Positions 1 through 12,150 of a DNA stretch of 64,000 bases are shown here, piece after piece. The translations under genes and the position numbers were made by a program. Source of the stretch: Penelope pileata (lineage: Eukaryota; Chordata; Aves; Galliformes; Cracidae); assembly GCA_013396635.1 (NCBI GenBank), contig WBMW01000075.1, positions 392,038-456,037 of the forward strand, read 5' to 3'. How positions within the stretch are numbered: position 1 is the first letter of the stretch; every line of letters begins with the position of its first letter. The notes below the pieces were generated by a model that was not told the DNA's origin, made no database searches, and worked only from the letters and a program-made list of their open reading frames with translations.

Positions 1-1297
1 ATCAAAACAAATGAAAAATATATATATATATGCTGAAGCTTTTGCTAACATGCTGGCCCGTTCTCACAGATTTAAAACTGTAGAAAGCACTGACAACCAT
101 CTTATGCTATTACAATATTGCTGTCACAGAAGTCACCTTTAATAACAGTACCTTATTCAGGCAGGCTGAGGGAGAAAACAGAGAGAAGCTGTTGTCTTAA
201 TTTCCCAGAGATGTTTAAATTAGGTATTGTAATGAGATTGTCAGTCATGTTACCTGGCCGCTGAGGCTTTGGGACTGCAGTGCTGATAGGGTTGTTCATA
301 TTAAAAGATTCACAGCCGACATTGAAAGGGGAAAAGGACCCTTCAACTTCTTGTGGAAGGCTGTCAGCACCGAGTGCCATGGCTAGGAGGCTTTGAGTGT
401 TTGGGTGGTTCTTGGTGGTGCCATCTCCTGATGCATTCCTGATCTGCAGCAATGCCAGTGGAAGTCCTCCTGACTGGACAACAAAACACGGGTCGCACAG
501 CAATTTAGTTCGGAGGAGAAAGCAACAAACTGCCCGAGTGAGGCCCATCTGCCTGTAAGAGGGAGGGCAGAGGGACGTGATTTTCCATTCCAGTCAGTGA
601 CAGCCACTGCTGGGTAGGCAGCCACCATGTACTCCCTGTGAATCCCCTCCTCGGGCAAATGCCCAGTGGGAAGTTGCATTGAATAAGCTTGTGATAAATG
701 TCTGTCAGATGTTTCTTTGCATGGTATATCTTTACAAGGGCAGCAGAAGGCAGAGCTCCTCCACAGGGGTGGATATGGTGCCTGCTGCAGGTACTGAGTC
801 ACTTCCACTGCAGATCAGGGACAGAAGTTTTGTTTCCAGATTCAATCCTTAAGCTGCAGGTAGAGGAAAGAGGAGAAGCCGTGATAACAATTCTCAAAGC
901 CAGAAGCAGCTGCTGTGGTGTGGGAATGAGACATTCCTGGTGCCTATGGGGCTCAGGGAAGAAGTCATGGACTGTAAGCAGCAAGAGAGCAGGCCTGGCC
1001 TGGCTGTCTGGGGGGGTAGCCAACAGCCGGGGTGGTAAAGCACCACAGTAGGCTGTCTGTGGAGACTGAGGACTTGGCATCATGGAGGGTTTCAAAGGCA
1101 AATGTTTGCAGGGGATGAACTCATCCTCACTGGCCGTTCTTGAATGGAGGAGGTGAGCAGGCCTCTCAGGCCTTTCCTCAGGTCCTGCCTCTGTGCGTGC
1201 CCTGAGACAGCTTCCTTGCTGGGGGCAGTCAGTAAGGCAGACAGAGGGAACTGCGTCTTTGTCTAACAGCATGTCCCTGGTTTTCATTCTTTTCTAG
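1..1297. other. Upstream/intronic sequence before the KCNE1 coding exon
   Basis: No coding exon is recognised here. The right end is a good splice acceptor: a pyrimidine-rich run followed by AG at 1296-1297, so at least the last part is probably the final intron of KCNE1. The noncoding 5' exon(s) of KCNE1 must lie further left, either in this stretch or outside the window. A short TA run at about 16-32 is the only simple repeat. Confidence 0.5.
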
Positions 1298-1343
1298 GAA
1301 AACAACTAAGGAGCAAAGAAGTGCAAAGGACAGAAGAAAAAAG

Positions 1344-1721
1344 ATGGCGCTGTCTAACGACACAGCCCTGAGTTCCCTCTTGTCCAAGCTGCTTCAAGAC
1401 CACCTGGAGCAGACAAATAGCTCTGCCTCCTCTCAGGTTGGAACTGCTGGTGGCAGCCTGGAAATCATCTACGTGCTGATGATGGTCGGCCTCTTTGGCT
1501 TCTTCACGGTGGGAGTCATGGTGACCAACATTCGTGCCAGGAAGCTGGAGGACTCCCAAAACCCCTACAACATGTACATTGCAACAGACATTTGGCACAA
1601 GAAGGACCAGGAGTATTTTCAAGCCAAGCTTATAGAGAATTACAAGCTGTGCTGTGTCTTTGAAAACCAGCTGGCTGTAGAGCAGCCAAGCGTGCATATT
1701 CCTGAGGAGAAGTCTTCCTAG
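1344..1721 (+). CDS. KCNE1: KCNE1 (minK), K+ channel beta subunit
   Basis: Single-exon coding sequence of 125 residues, close to the 129 of human KCNE1. KCNE1 is a type I single-pass membrane protein that joins KCNQ1 to make the slow IKs current in heart and inner ear. Seen here: start MALSNDT, N-glycosylation sequons at N5 and N25, one membrane segment at about 41-63 containing GLFGFFTVG, a basic juxtamembrane RARK, then NPYNMYI and a tail ending in IPEEKSS. The human activation triplet Phe-Thr-Leu appears as Phe54-Thr55-Val56. The residue matching human Asp76 is Asn73, which is unusual. The ATG sits 46 bases inside an exon that begins after the AG at 1296-1297, which fits the family layout of one coding exon behind noncoding 5' exons. 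Identity rests on recalled family sequence and on synteny with KCNE2 and SMIM11. Confidence 0.95.
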   Translation: MALSNDTALSSLLSKLLQDHLEQTNSSASSQVGTAGGSLEIIYVLMMVGLFGFFTVGVMVTNIRARKLEDSQNPYNMYIATDIWHKKDQEYFQAKLIENYKLCCVFENQLAVEQPSVHIPEEKSS

Positions 1722-3900
1722 CAAAATGGGAAAAGGACTGAACGTTGCATGGGGACAACCCAAGCAATAACTGCTATGAACCAGGCTAGCTGCTTGCTCA
1801 CCTGCAGAGCCACGGGTGCTGGCCTAGGTTGGGTTGACTGACTGTGAAATGACAGTGAAGCTGATGGGTTTGTGATGGCTCTGGTGCTGCAAAGTTGCCC
1901 AACCACATTGTTTCAGTCATTGTAAGGCCAGGGAGGGGGACCGCAGCCAATGCGAGTATCATGGGTTCATCAGCTTCACCTGGTGAGAAATGTTGGTGTT
2001 GCCAGCATGAATGCTTGCAGTAGTCAGTGCACTTAAAAACAATTTGGATCAAGCACAAGCTAGAGGTGTTAGCAGCCAAGTATTGTGTAGGCAATCATTT
2101 TCAAGTAAGACTATAGCCTTCCAAGAAAAGTAGCAGAAATATTTTCTTTGTATTTTTGTCCAGCATAGAATAATCATTATATAAATTGTACAGTGTTGTG
2201 GGTGACCAGTCTCTCTGAGAATCATGCACCACTTTGAGATAAAATTTTAAAAAAAGATTAGCATTTTTTGCTGAAAACCATTTCTGTGGAAAAATGCAGA
2301 ATTTAGAGGGAAATATTTTAGTGACTATCCTTAATTCCCATCAGGCCCCCCAGAGTAGCCTTGCAGACTACTTGTGTTTTTCCTTCCTGTGAATCCAGGT
2401 TGATCTTAGCAGCAATGCTCACCCTTGTACAAGGACTGAGTAACATACAGGGTCGAGACTCTCAATCACATTTAACTATTGCAGAAGACCTAGGTGTCAG
2501 CCCTTGGTTGCAAAGTGAATTTCCACACTGCGAAAAGTGGTTCCCCAAAATCTCTGCTGTTTAGTTACTGCTGTGTGCTTAACTTGAAACCTGTGAGCCA
2601 TTCCTCTAGCTCACAAGAGCAGCTCCCTCAGCACAGCTGCTCATTTCTTGCAGTATCCCATTTGAGGTCCATGCCAGTGAGGTTTTCTTGCCTGTGGCAT
2701 CCACATGCTCTCCTTCCATGGACCACGTCCACCATGCTGCAGGGGGAAAGCAGCTGAACTCAGCTGCTGTGGCAGCAAGTATCAACCATCTCTGCTAACA
2801 GGCAGAAATATGGCTCCTCTGGACGTTGCATAGCTCAAAATAGCAACCCAGCCAGCCTGAAGCTTATTTTCTTGTTTGGGATCAAAGAAGCGATGGTCTG
2901 GACAGGAGGGGACTTTTTATTTCTGCTCTGTAGATATACATCCCATTGTTAGCTACTGGAGAGTGAGAAGTGGGAAAGGCTTGAAAGAAAGTCATGCAGA
3001 TGCTTCAAAGGCAAGGCCAGGGCAGAGCGGGGGCAGATCGTTATCTAAGTATTCGGGCAAGTGAGGGATGCAAATCACAGCATATTCCCTTTCCACACAT
3101 AGGTACACACATTGCACTTTCATTAAAGTAGTATTCCAGCCACATTTTCGTTCCCAGGATACTTGAACTTAGGACAATTAAAAATACAGTGTATTTTTTA
3201 AAAGATGTTTATGTGGTGCCTATCATTAAACTGAGGGTGAGGCAAACATTTTAAGTGTCTTGAACAGCTTGGAATATCTCCATCGTCTTAATTATCTGAG
3301 TAATTTTCTCCTCTTAGAGGAACATAGACCAAGCCAGGCTTTGGAAAAATGTTGACTTCTTGGCTTGGGCACTGCTCTTTTGGGTTCTCACCATGCAGCC
3401 TGTATGTTGCTTGCACTTCCCTCCCTCAGTGAGAATGCAAATGCTCTTGTTTGTTGGCTATCCAGGTGTAGGACCTGTACAGCATTGCTGAAAATGTTTA
3501 AACTTGCAATAAAAATGGCCTTCATTACATTAAAACCTTTGAACATTAAGAGTTTCAAAAGGTCTGCCTCCTGCAGCTCCCCTTCCACTCCAGGTGCTTT
3601 CAGGTATTTTGGGCTGAGGCACTTGCTGGTCAACTTATTTTAATAGGTCCACAGTAGTTATTTGTGACAAGGTGAATGTCTGTTTTACTTAGCTTCCTCT
3701 TCTTTTTTTAACTCTGCTATTTTATTTATTTTAATGAGAGAGGAACCTCTGTGCCTTAGTCATAATGTTTTTCTGTGTAACCAGGCTACAAAGCACCTAC
3801 AGTGCCACTTGTAGACTCCCATGATGGACTTTCACACTACCGGTCAATCTTTCTAGTTCTCCTTCTTCCCATACATTTTTCATTTGTGCAAAACAATAAA
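1722..3900 (+). other. KCNE1: Probable KCNE1 3' untranslated region
   Basis: Sequence after the KCNE1 stop with no recognisable second gene. It is moderately AT-rich and contains AATAAA at 3508-3513 and 3895-3900. A long 3'UTR is usual for KCNE1, so one of these is a reasonable end, but no transcript evidence is visible. Confidence 0.45.
3895..3900 (+). terminator. KCNE1: Candidate poly(A) signal for KCNE1
   Basis: AATAAA followed within about 30 bases by a U/GU-rich stretch (tgtggcctttgatgtttttt), the usual downstream element. An earlier AATAAA at 3508-3513 is an alternative. Confidence 0.4.
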
Positions 3901-4321
3901 ATATTATTACAAACTGCTCTTGTGGCCTTTGATGTTTTTTCTCCTGAGCTGTTTCATAAGCTTGTGCTTATGAGCACCGACACTACCTGATGGGCACCCA
4001 CTCACCCGTCACATTTCTACACCCTATTAACGAGGGCCAGGCCTGGGTGCTGGGATATCTCCCAGTACACCTAGATCTGGAGGAACATCAAAATGCCAGG
4101 GACAAATTCCTCACCTCAAATAAACTCCCAGGGCTTTCAACTCACTAGGCAACTCAACTCCGGTGCTCAGTGCAGCCTTTGGACACGCATTGCGCACAGC
4201 TTCCTGCTGCAGCCCCACCAGCATCACCACGTTGCAGTGGGGAGTAACTCATGAGTGGGGATGAGAGACTGCTTCGGGATGGTGATCTGTTCCAGGGGGT
4301 CCTCAGTTTGGGTGTGTCCCG

Positions 4322-4336
4322 CTCCGATTATCGGAG
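4322..4336. repeat. 15-bp perfect palindrome
   Basis: CTCCGAT, one central T, then ATCGGAG. It lies just outside the end of the possible LTR described next and could be a hairpin in its leader, or chance. Confidence 0.5.
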
Positions 4337-4349
4337 TGAGGGGAGATTC

Positions 4350-4715
4350 TGTAACATACCCGGAGTGAGATTAAGACACAAACGAGGTCAAATGTTGTCC
4401 GACCAGTTTAATGGGAATTCTGGTCAGTGAGGGAGATGGGGATGGGGAAGCAGGCGATAGTAAAAGATCGGACATAAGAGCAAGGGTTACAAATAGAAAG
4501 CGGGGACAGTCACCACCATGGATCCCACGCCGTTCTATCAGACCAGGAATATCTTCAGGCCTTTGTGGGAGCGAGGGAGCGAGAGCGCAGGAGGAGCAGC
4601 AGCAAACAGGCANCTGGACTGGCAAAATGGGAGAAAGAGCTCTGGAGTATGAGTCCTGCCAACAAAGGAGGAAGGTCTTGTGGCTCCATATAAGGCGTTG
4701 GTTGGGTACCTCACC
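4350..4715 (-). mobile_element. Possible old LTR fragment
   Basis: Read on the minus strand, this piece has the order of an LTR: a TATA-like CTTATATGG (about 4686-4695), an ATTAAA poly(A)-type signal (4407-4412), and an end in TGTTACA (4350-4356). It is richer in CpG than its neighbours. No internal gag/pol sequence, matching second LTR or clear target-site duplication is visible, and the left boundary is not defined. An ordinary CpG-containing regulatory piece is the alternative. Confidence 0.28.
4613..4613. other. Single unresolved base
   Basis: One N in a purine-rich stretch. It may hide a small gap or an ambiguous base. No flanking duplication is seen here, unlike at 11837. Confidence 0.95.
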
Positions 4716-7700
4716 CTGATGGAGTATCTTGGGATGCTCTGTTGATGCAGACTTTTAAAGCTAGAAAGGATCATTTTGATCACAGAAGAGACAGAAGTAC
4801 ACATAGTGAGCTCTTAGGGATTCAGGTCAGCCTGGTCTTTCTGTATTCTCCTCAAAAAAGGCTCTAGATTATTATTATTATGAGTCCTTTCTGGATTATG
4901 TAATAACAGTCTTGGAAATGCGAAGTGTGAGCCAGCTGCAGTCTGCGTTGCAAAACATCCTTCAGAACTTCTATGCAGTCGCCGTTTCCTGTATCATTAC
5001 AGCTGAGCAGTGCAGGAGGGCTGACACAGGGCCTGTCTCTGACTTCATGCAACAGGAGAAAGAGCACTGGCTGGCTGAGGAGTGCCTAGAAATGTGTGAT
5101 AAGTTCACTCACTTGTCACCTTTGCCGTAGACAAACCTGTCATGTAATTACCAATACACAGCAATCACATTTTCAAGTTTCCTGCTTCTTGGAGAGATGG
5201 AAGAAGCCATTAGGCAAGAAGTCATTAGGCAAGTGCTGCACTACCTTTGGCCTCAGATTCAGGTTTTTTTTTTTTGCTTAGGATACATAAAATAGGCAGG
5301 GAGACTGACAGAGGTTTATTTTTCTCAAGTCCATGATAGCTTAATTCCCTGGCTTCATCATCTGTGGCTTATTCCAGTTGATAGCTTTGCTGCTGCTTGG
5401 CATAATGAGCATACCTCCAGGCACAGGTATTGCTCTCTGGCTATTTATGTTTTATGGTAAAGGAATTACATAGAAAAATTGCATTCTGACAAATGGAATT
5501 GTATAAAAACGCTGTTCTGTATTTAAGCCCTATTTTGTTAACTGTGATGTGACGTTAATGCACAGAAGTCTCAACCAAAGGCAAAGCCTCAATATACCGT
5601 GTGCTCTCTTGCATATATTTTGAGAAGTTTTGCAGAGTAGCAGATAAACCTGGAAGTTGTGTGCTACACATATACTTAGGACAAATGTGGACAGCACAAA
5701 CGTGGACAAGATTCTGCATTGTATTTATGAGAGGGACAGATCAGTCCTTGTGCCTGAGGGGAAGAAGATCTAGGGCAGTTGTAACTAGGTTATGTGGCCA
5801 TTGGTGGCCAAAGGTGTCCCCTTGTCTCCCTTTTCTGCCTGCCCTGGAAACCTGTCTAAGTTGCCCAGATTCTGGTCAACACTGTGATTGCTGCAGCCCC
5901 CCCCCAGCCCCGAGAACATTTCTTTCAGTTATGCTTGCAAAATTGTCATGGGAGTGTCACCTATGATTCCTCTTCCAGAGAAGACCTTCCCCAGCCATGC
6001 ATGAGGTGGGCTGCAGCACGCAGCATGGCACAGGTGCCCTTCTCCAGCAGCATGCAGCCATTTGCCTGAATGGGAACACGTTTCTCTGAGTATGTATTGT
6101 ATGAGATTGTGCTGAGGATATATGGGTGGGCAAAGCTGAGCTTTAATGGCCAGGTGCTAGCTCTACCTGTAAGAAACCATGGGTGTTGTGCTGAGGTTGA
6201 GACTGATGTGCTCTAAGCAGTGGCTAAAGATGGTTTAGATGCAGGCAGTGCAGAACCCAGGGAAGCAAGTCTGTGCTGATGTGTACCTTCTCTGCAGCAT
6301 GGTGTGCACCACTTCCCACAGGAACTCTGGAATGAAAGCCCATCATCTGTCACCTTCACTGCTAAACCTTCCTCCCGTCTCATAAATTTGGAGAGCTTCA
6401 TGCCCTGGTTCTTATTTCCCGAAGCACTGACACAGCAGCTTTCAATTTCATCCAGCAGAGATCCTTAGTGCTGCTGGCGTGGGAGATCAAACCCCTGGTA
6501 CTAAGAACTCCATCTAGAAAACCCTTCACTGTCAAAGGTAACCCAAGTGCACAAGCCTGAAGTGCTCTCCCCCACCTCCCTTCATAGTTATCGGTGTTAT
6601 CTTTATTTGCAGTCGGTTGGGTCAGACCTGCTACACCGGGAAACATGCACAAAGACTTGCAGGAGGAAGCCGATAAAAATAGAAGATACGAGCAATCAGA
6701 AGTAAGCAGAACATACTTTACAGCTGATAACTGGAATTATCATATATCATATTTCTATGGTATCCAGTTTCATTTTTACACGTCGTTATCGCTGAGCCAA
6801 ACTCACTCGCTAATCTCCTTATCCAGCTGGAGCCATCAGCTACACATGTGAAACCTCCGCGAAGCCTTTCTCAAGCAATTGCTCAAGAGACCAGCACAAA
6901 TGCGATTGCTTCGCAGAGGAGGCTGGGAAAGGTCACGTTGCGTTTCAGCAGTGACACGGGCAGGAGTGTGTTCCTTGAGACTGAAGCCGCCCTGTCTGCT
7001 CGACTGGCCTCGTGGACAGGCTCGTGGAGAAATGATCCTAGTCAACTGCCCTAAATGGCGAGAAGCAAAGGCCCATACCATGCCGAAATACAAAGTACTT
7101 AATTCTTAGTAGCTCTAGGGCAGTGCTTGCAAGGATAGCTGCATTTCAAGCCAGCCTTCGACAGCATTTATGAATGTGCTTCTGATGAAAGAAAAGAGAC
7201 GGAAGATCCATGTAAATTTGCTGGAAAATGCATAAATACTAAGTACAGAAGTGAACATATTGACTATCTGCTCTGATTTAGCAGAAGAAAGAATGAAGAC
7301 TCTAATGCAATATTTTCTTCAGCAGACCCAGAGTTTCTGGTTGGGCTACAGTGCATTATTTTCACAGGCACACCCAGCCTTGCTGAAGTAATTCCTCTGC
7401 TCAGTCCACAAAATCCACACACTGGACTAGGGTCACTGGCCTAGGGTCACTGGCCTTACAAGACCAAAAGCCAAGCAAAATAAAATGTGACACCTTGATG
7501 TGAGAGCATTTAATCTAAAAAAATGTTTAATCGCAGTTATACAACAGGTGCACCACACAATCGTAAACACAGCCGACCTTCACAGAAATACACTGTTTAA
7601 TTCTGACCAAGGTCCAGTTGGATTCTCACTTTGTTTCCAGATGCAGTCGCTTTCATACCTTCATATGAGAAAAATGTGACTCATTAGCCCAGCTGTAAGC

Positions 7701-10700
7701 ATTCATTCTGATTGGATCCCAAGGATCAGGGACTCAGCAGGGCACGGTTATCAGGCATGGAGTTAATGCTCTGAGCATGGTTACCCATTGTGGAGTTCAT
7801 GCTCCTATCTTGGGCACTGCCCTATTAGCAGTATTAATTCTGCCTCCTCACAATGCCATATTTTCCCTTTTCCAGGGTTTTCCTCCATACCACAGCCTCT
7901 GCACTTTAGACCTCCCTCCCCAGCCTCCCCACAGGTCCACAGGTCCCTGCTCAGCAGAAATAAGCGTAACCCATCCGCCTTGGCCAATCCTTTGCCATAT
8001 CAGCACAGGATCTAACCCATAGCTCCCGAAGTCTTAGCTCGTATTTCCTTTTCCTTACGGCCTCCAGCTTCAAGTGGCAGGGTAATTTGTCAGGGGAACA
8101 GTTGATTCAGCAGCTGTTCTAGTTCATTGTTGTGCACATACACCTCAAACCTGTGGTCTTTATTCAGGTCCATGGCAACAGCAGGCTTAGAGACCTCCAT
8201 TCTGATGGGACTTTTTGCCCTGGCAGTATTTTCTCAAGCATTTATCATCCACTTTTCACCTAACAATGCAAAAAGAATCTGGGAAAAGAGTGCAAACAAT
8301 AATCTCAGACCAGCTTCACACCTACAGGCCAGATCCCTTCCCCAGGTTGCTGGATCCAGGCTCGCCTCCCAGGTGCAGCTCCACTCCCAGCAGCTCTGTT
8401 CTCTGGGCCTCAGGGGTGGACCTGGCCCTGGGCCGCATGCAGAGAGCAGAGGGAAAAGATGTCAAATCCTTTCCATCCTTCTATCATTTTCCACCTTAGT
8501 ATGGAAGAGTTGTGGTGCAGGAACAACACTTTGATCGGTTAGGCACCCTCTGCAAGCCAAGGAGCCACAGAGATTTACCCTCAGGCAGCCCATAGCAGGG
8601 TTGGCACCAAAAATGAACTTCCTGCTGTGCTTAGATTTATCTTCTCTCCTTCAAATAAAGATCTCTCACTGCAGTAGCAACAGTCCAATAGATCATCCAT
8701 CCAAATCCTGACCTTGTGAAAGGGATTGTAGCAGAATGAAAAATGAAATTTGGATAAAGGTAAGCAGGCAAGAAACATGCTGCTTCATGCTAATCAGAAT
8801 TTCCAGTGGTGTTGGCAAACTGACTGCAGAACAGGTGCAATAGCAATAGGGCCTTCTTCCTTTACAACAGATTATTTGATCCAATATGTCCACATTAAAC
8901 AGCCTCTTCCGAATTTCTCTGTGGGTATGTTGCCCCTGATTTCTGTTCACAAAAATCTCCAAAACACAGAAATTGCCAGGCCCCTTGATGCTGTGTGCAG
9001 GCCCAGTGACAAATAGCCAAGCTGAGCTCAGTGGAGCTCAGGTCGGCAAAAGGGAGCAGTGGCAGCCTTCAAATGATTCTGGCTCTGTGCTCTCTGACAT
9101 AAAGAAAAACAGGTAAAAGCTTCTCTCAGGTCCTGTGCCACAAGACCAGAACCTTGTCTCAATAGATTTTTACCTGGATGTCTGTTTTAGAAACCAAACT
9201 TGAAGAAGCGTTGCTGTGAAAGGGCTCTTCTCTGTGTATTGGGCACCAACTACTGAGCATCGTGGGCTAGCATAGCAAACACAACTCTGTCTTTCTCATC
9301 TGTTCCATGAGCACTCCCTTGTACCACTACCTGGAAAGGATGTGGGTAGGTAGATGCTTTATCAGACTGCTAGAGCTCTTCTTTTCTTGTTGTATGAGGT
9401 TATTTTTTCTTTTTCTCACTCTGTCTTTACAGAGCACCCTTCATCTCAAGGGCAGGCTGGCCCAGCTCGGATTTCTGTCCTAATTTCTTCTTGTTTTCCA
9501 TGTGCCTCCAGGCAAACATGACTGCATTCACCCTGACTATGTGGGGCAGCTCTTCTCCCCAGGGGCTCTCCTGGCTACACTTGGGCAGAAGTAGAGGTAA
9601 CGGTAACTGGTGGCAGTGCGGTCATTGGCAGCAGTGGGAATGGCATGCCACCCTCCCACTTGGATTCATCAGGATCAAAGACGAGGGCATCACCTTGTTG
9701 AATGATTCCCGGGCCTGCAGGAGTTTGAAGAATGCTGTTATATGGTGAAAACTGATCCTTTGCGGTTTGCTGGGGTAAAAGAATGAAGAGAAGTGCCTTG
9801 CCATGGCATGTGTTCAGTGTTTTGCAGCATGGCCTCTGGATACCAAGGTGAAACGGCAATAACAGCAGAGGCAACTGTTGGGCAAGTTGAATGGCACTGA
9901 ATGTACCCAGCAGCTGTTCACAGGGACCAGCAGCCATGCTAAAACACTATGCCTCCTCCCCAGCTCTCCTCCTCAAACAGCCAGAAGCCAGGGCACGGGG
10001 AGCATCACAGCCACACCAGTGGCACCAGCTCTTCTTTCCTTCCTCTAGCTCCAGGCAACCTTCCTCTTTCCTCTTGAACTTCCTTCAATGAGAAGTGGAA
10101 GAGGCAGTGTATTGCCCTGCACCCTCTTTGCTTACCCTCTTTATTTATCTGCAGGAGCAGCTGGCCCTTTCGAGGATCTTCAGAGAACTAATTAGTCTGT
10201 GAAACTTTTAAAAAAGAAGAGAAGGGATGATGCAACCCAGCCGTGGTTGCATCAGATGTGTTTGTGGTTTTATTACGTCATGGTCTCCACTCAACATGGA
10301 GAGCATACCTACCGCAGGGACCAGACCGGTGCATACCAGTTGGTACCTTGCTGCATGGACGCATACTCCCTACCTCGTCTGAGGAAGCACATTTAAATCC
10401 TGGACCAGGTGTTTCAGCCTAACACATTTTATCCGGAAATCTTCAGGGGAGAGGGAAGAGGAAACGAGCAATTACAGTGGCTGGGACAACATGGAGCAAC
10501 CTGTCAAACTGCCTGGCCCGCTGCCAGTGTGTGTGCCCTTACCCTGGGTGCCTCACTAAATCATGGCCTGACACAAATATTCCTCCTCTGCTGACACCTC
10601 TTGCTTCCATTTTTGGGACTTTATTGACACATCCTGGTTGGCTGTTACCAGCTGCCCAGCTAATGGCTTCAGAAGTGTCCAACTCCAGGTCAGTATCCAG

Positions 10701-10883
10701 GAAGCTCATCATAGCAATGGTCCAGCAATGGTCCAGCCCTGTGCACTGATAATGCAGCAGAAAGGGTAAGTACACCATCACAGCCGCATCTCTCCTAGTG
10801 GTTGCATTCACACGGCAGCAAAATCAATGTCTCTTCCCATGCTGTAAGCCGTCTCTCTGCCCTCCTCTTCCATGCATTCAACT
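4716..10883. other. Gene-free intergenic stretch between KCNE1 and the first CR1
   Basis: No exon, RNA gene or clear transposon is recognised. Open frames are short and share nothing with known families. Small features are a T run near 5265-5275 and the 14-bp tandem repeat at 7427-7454. Old, unrecognisable repeats may be present. Confidence 0.5.
7427..7454. repeat. 14-bp exact tandem duplication
   Basis: ctagggtcactggc occurs twice head to tail (7427-7440 and 7441-7454). Two perfect copies suggest a recent local duplication. Confidence 0.9.
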
Positions 10884-12150
10884 GATAATAGAATCATAGA
10901 ATTCTTTGAGTTGGAAAGGACCATTAAAGGCCATCTGGTCCAACTCCCCTGCAGTGAACAGGGACACCTACAGCTAGATCAGAGTGCTCAGAACTTGGTC
11001 CAGCCTGACGCTGAATGTCTTCAAGGACAGGGCATCCACCACCGCTCTGGGCAACCTGTGCCAGTGCTTCACCACCCTTACTGTAAAAAACCTTTTCCTT
11101 ATATCAAACCTAAATCTTCCCGCTTTTAGTCTGAAACCATTTCCCCTTGTCCTATCACTACAGACCCTGCTAAAGAGTCTGTCCCCCTCTTCCCTGTAGC
11201 CCCCCTTTAGATATTGAAAGGCAGCTATCAGGTCACCTCAGAGCCTTCCCTTCTCCAGGCTGAACAGCCCCGGCTCTCTCAGCCTGTCCTCGTAGGGGAG
11301 ATGTTGCATACCCTGGATCATTTTTGTGTCCCTCCTCTGGATACACTCTAACAGGTCCATGTCTCTCCTGTGCTGAGGACTCCACATCTGGACACAGTGC
11401 TCCAGGTGAGGTCTCACCAGCGTAGAGTAGAGGGGTAGGATAGCCTCTCTTGCCCTGCTGGCCACGCTGCTTTTGATGCAGCCTAGGACCCGGTTGGCTT
11501 TGTGGGCTGCAAGGGCACATTGCTATCTCACGTCCAACTTGCCACCAACCAGTACCCCCAAGTCCTTTTTGGCAGGGCTGTGCTTTATCCTTTCATCCTT
11601 TAACTCGTATTGATAGTGGCGGTTGCTGCAACCCAGGTCAAAGACCTTGCGCTTGGATTTGTTGAACCTCATGAGGTTCTCCTGGGCCCACTGCTTGAGC
11701 CTGTCTAGGTCCCTCTGGATGGCATCCCGTCCCTCAGGTGTGTCAACTGCACCACACAGCTTGGTGTCATCCACAAACTTGCTGAGGGTGCACTCGATCT
11801 CAGAGTCAACGCCTTTGATGAAGATATTGAAGAGCANTCTCACGTCCAACTTGCCACCAACCAGTACCCCCAAGTCCTTTTTGGCAGGGCTGTGCTTTAT
11901 CCTTTCATCCTTTAACTCGTATTGATAGTGGCGGTTGCTGCAACCCAGGTCAAAGACCTTGCGCTTGGATTTGTTGAACCTCATGAGGTTCTCCTGGGCC
12001 CACTGCTTGAGCCTGTCTAGGTCCCTCTGGATGGCATCCCGTCCCTCAGGTGTGTCAACTGCACCACACAGCTTGGTGTCATCCACAAACTTGCTGAGGG
12101 TGCACTCGATCTCAGAGTCAACGCCTTTGATGAAGATATTGAAGAGCATG
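10884..12150 (-). mobile_element. CR1 LINE, 5'-truncated, with ORF2 remnants
   Basis: The left edge reads as the reverse complement of the CR1 3' tail (aatcatagaattc...ttggaaaggacc), so the element is on the minus strand and runs right to left. The minus-strand frames contain the reverse transcriptase segment with FVDDTKL and RDLDRLKQWA, and the ORF2 C-terminal part with LVRPHLEHCVQMW and LREPGLFSLEK. The ORF2 reading shifts frame between segments, so it is inactive. Its right portion is doubled around an N (see the repeat at 11526-12148), so the real element is probably about 312 bases shorter than it appears. Confidence 0.92.
11526..12148. repeat. Exact 311-bp direct duplication flanking a single N
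   Basis: Bases 11526-11836 and 11838-12148 read the same throughout, separated only by the N at 11837. Both copies encode the same CR1 reverse transcriptase segment. Two identical copies of an old, otherwise decayed repeat, joined by an N, fit overlapping contig ends that were not merged better than a biological duplication. Confidence 0.9.

Noticed and set aside
1284..1763. 159-codon frame antisense to KCNE1
   Set aside because: Mirror of the KCNE1 coding exon; no similarity of its own.
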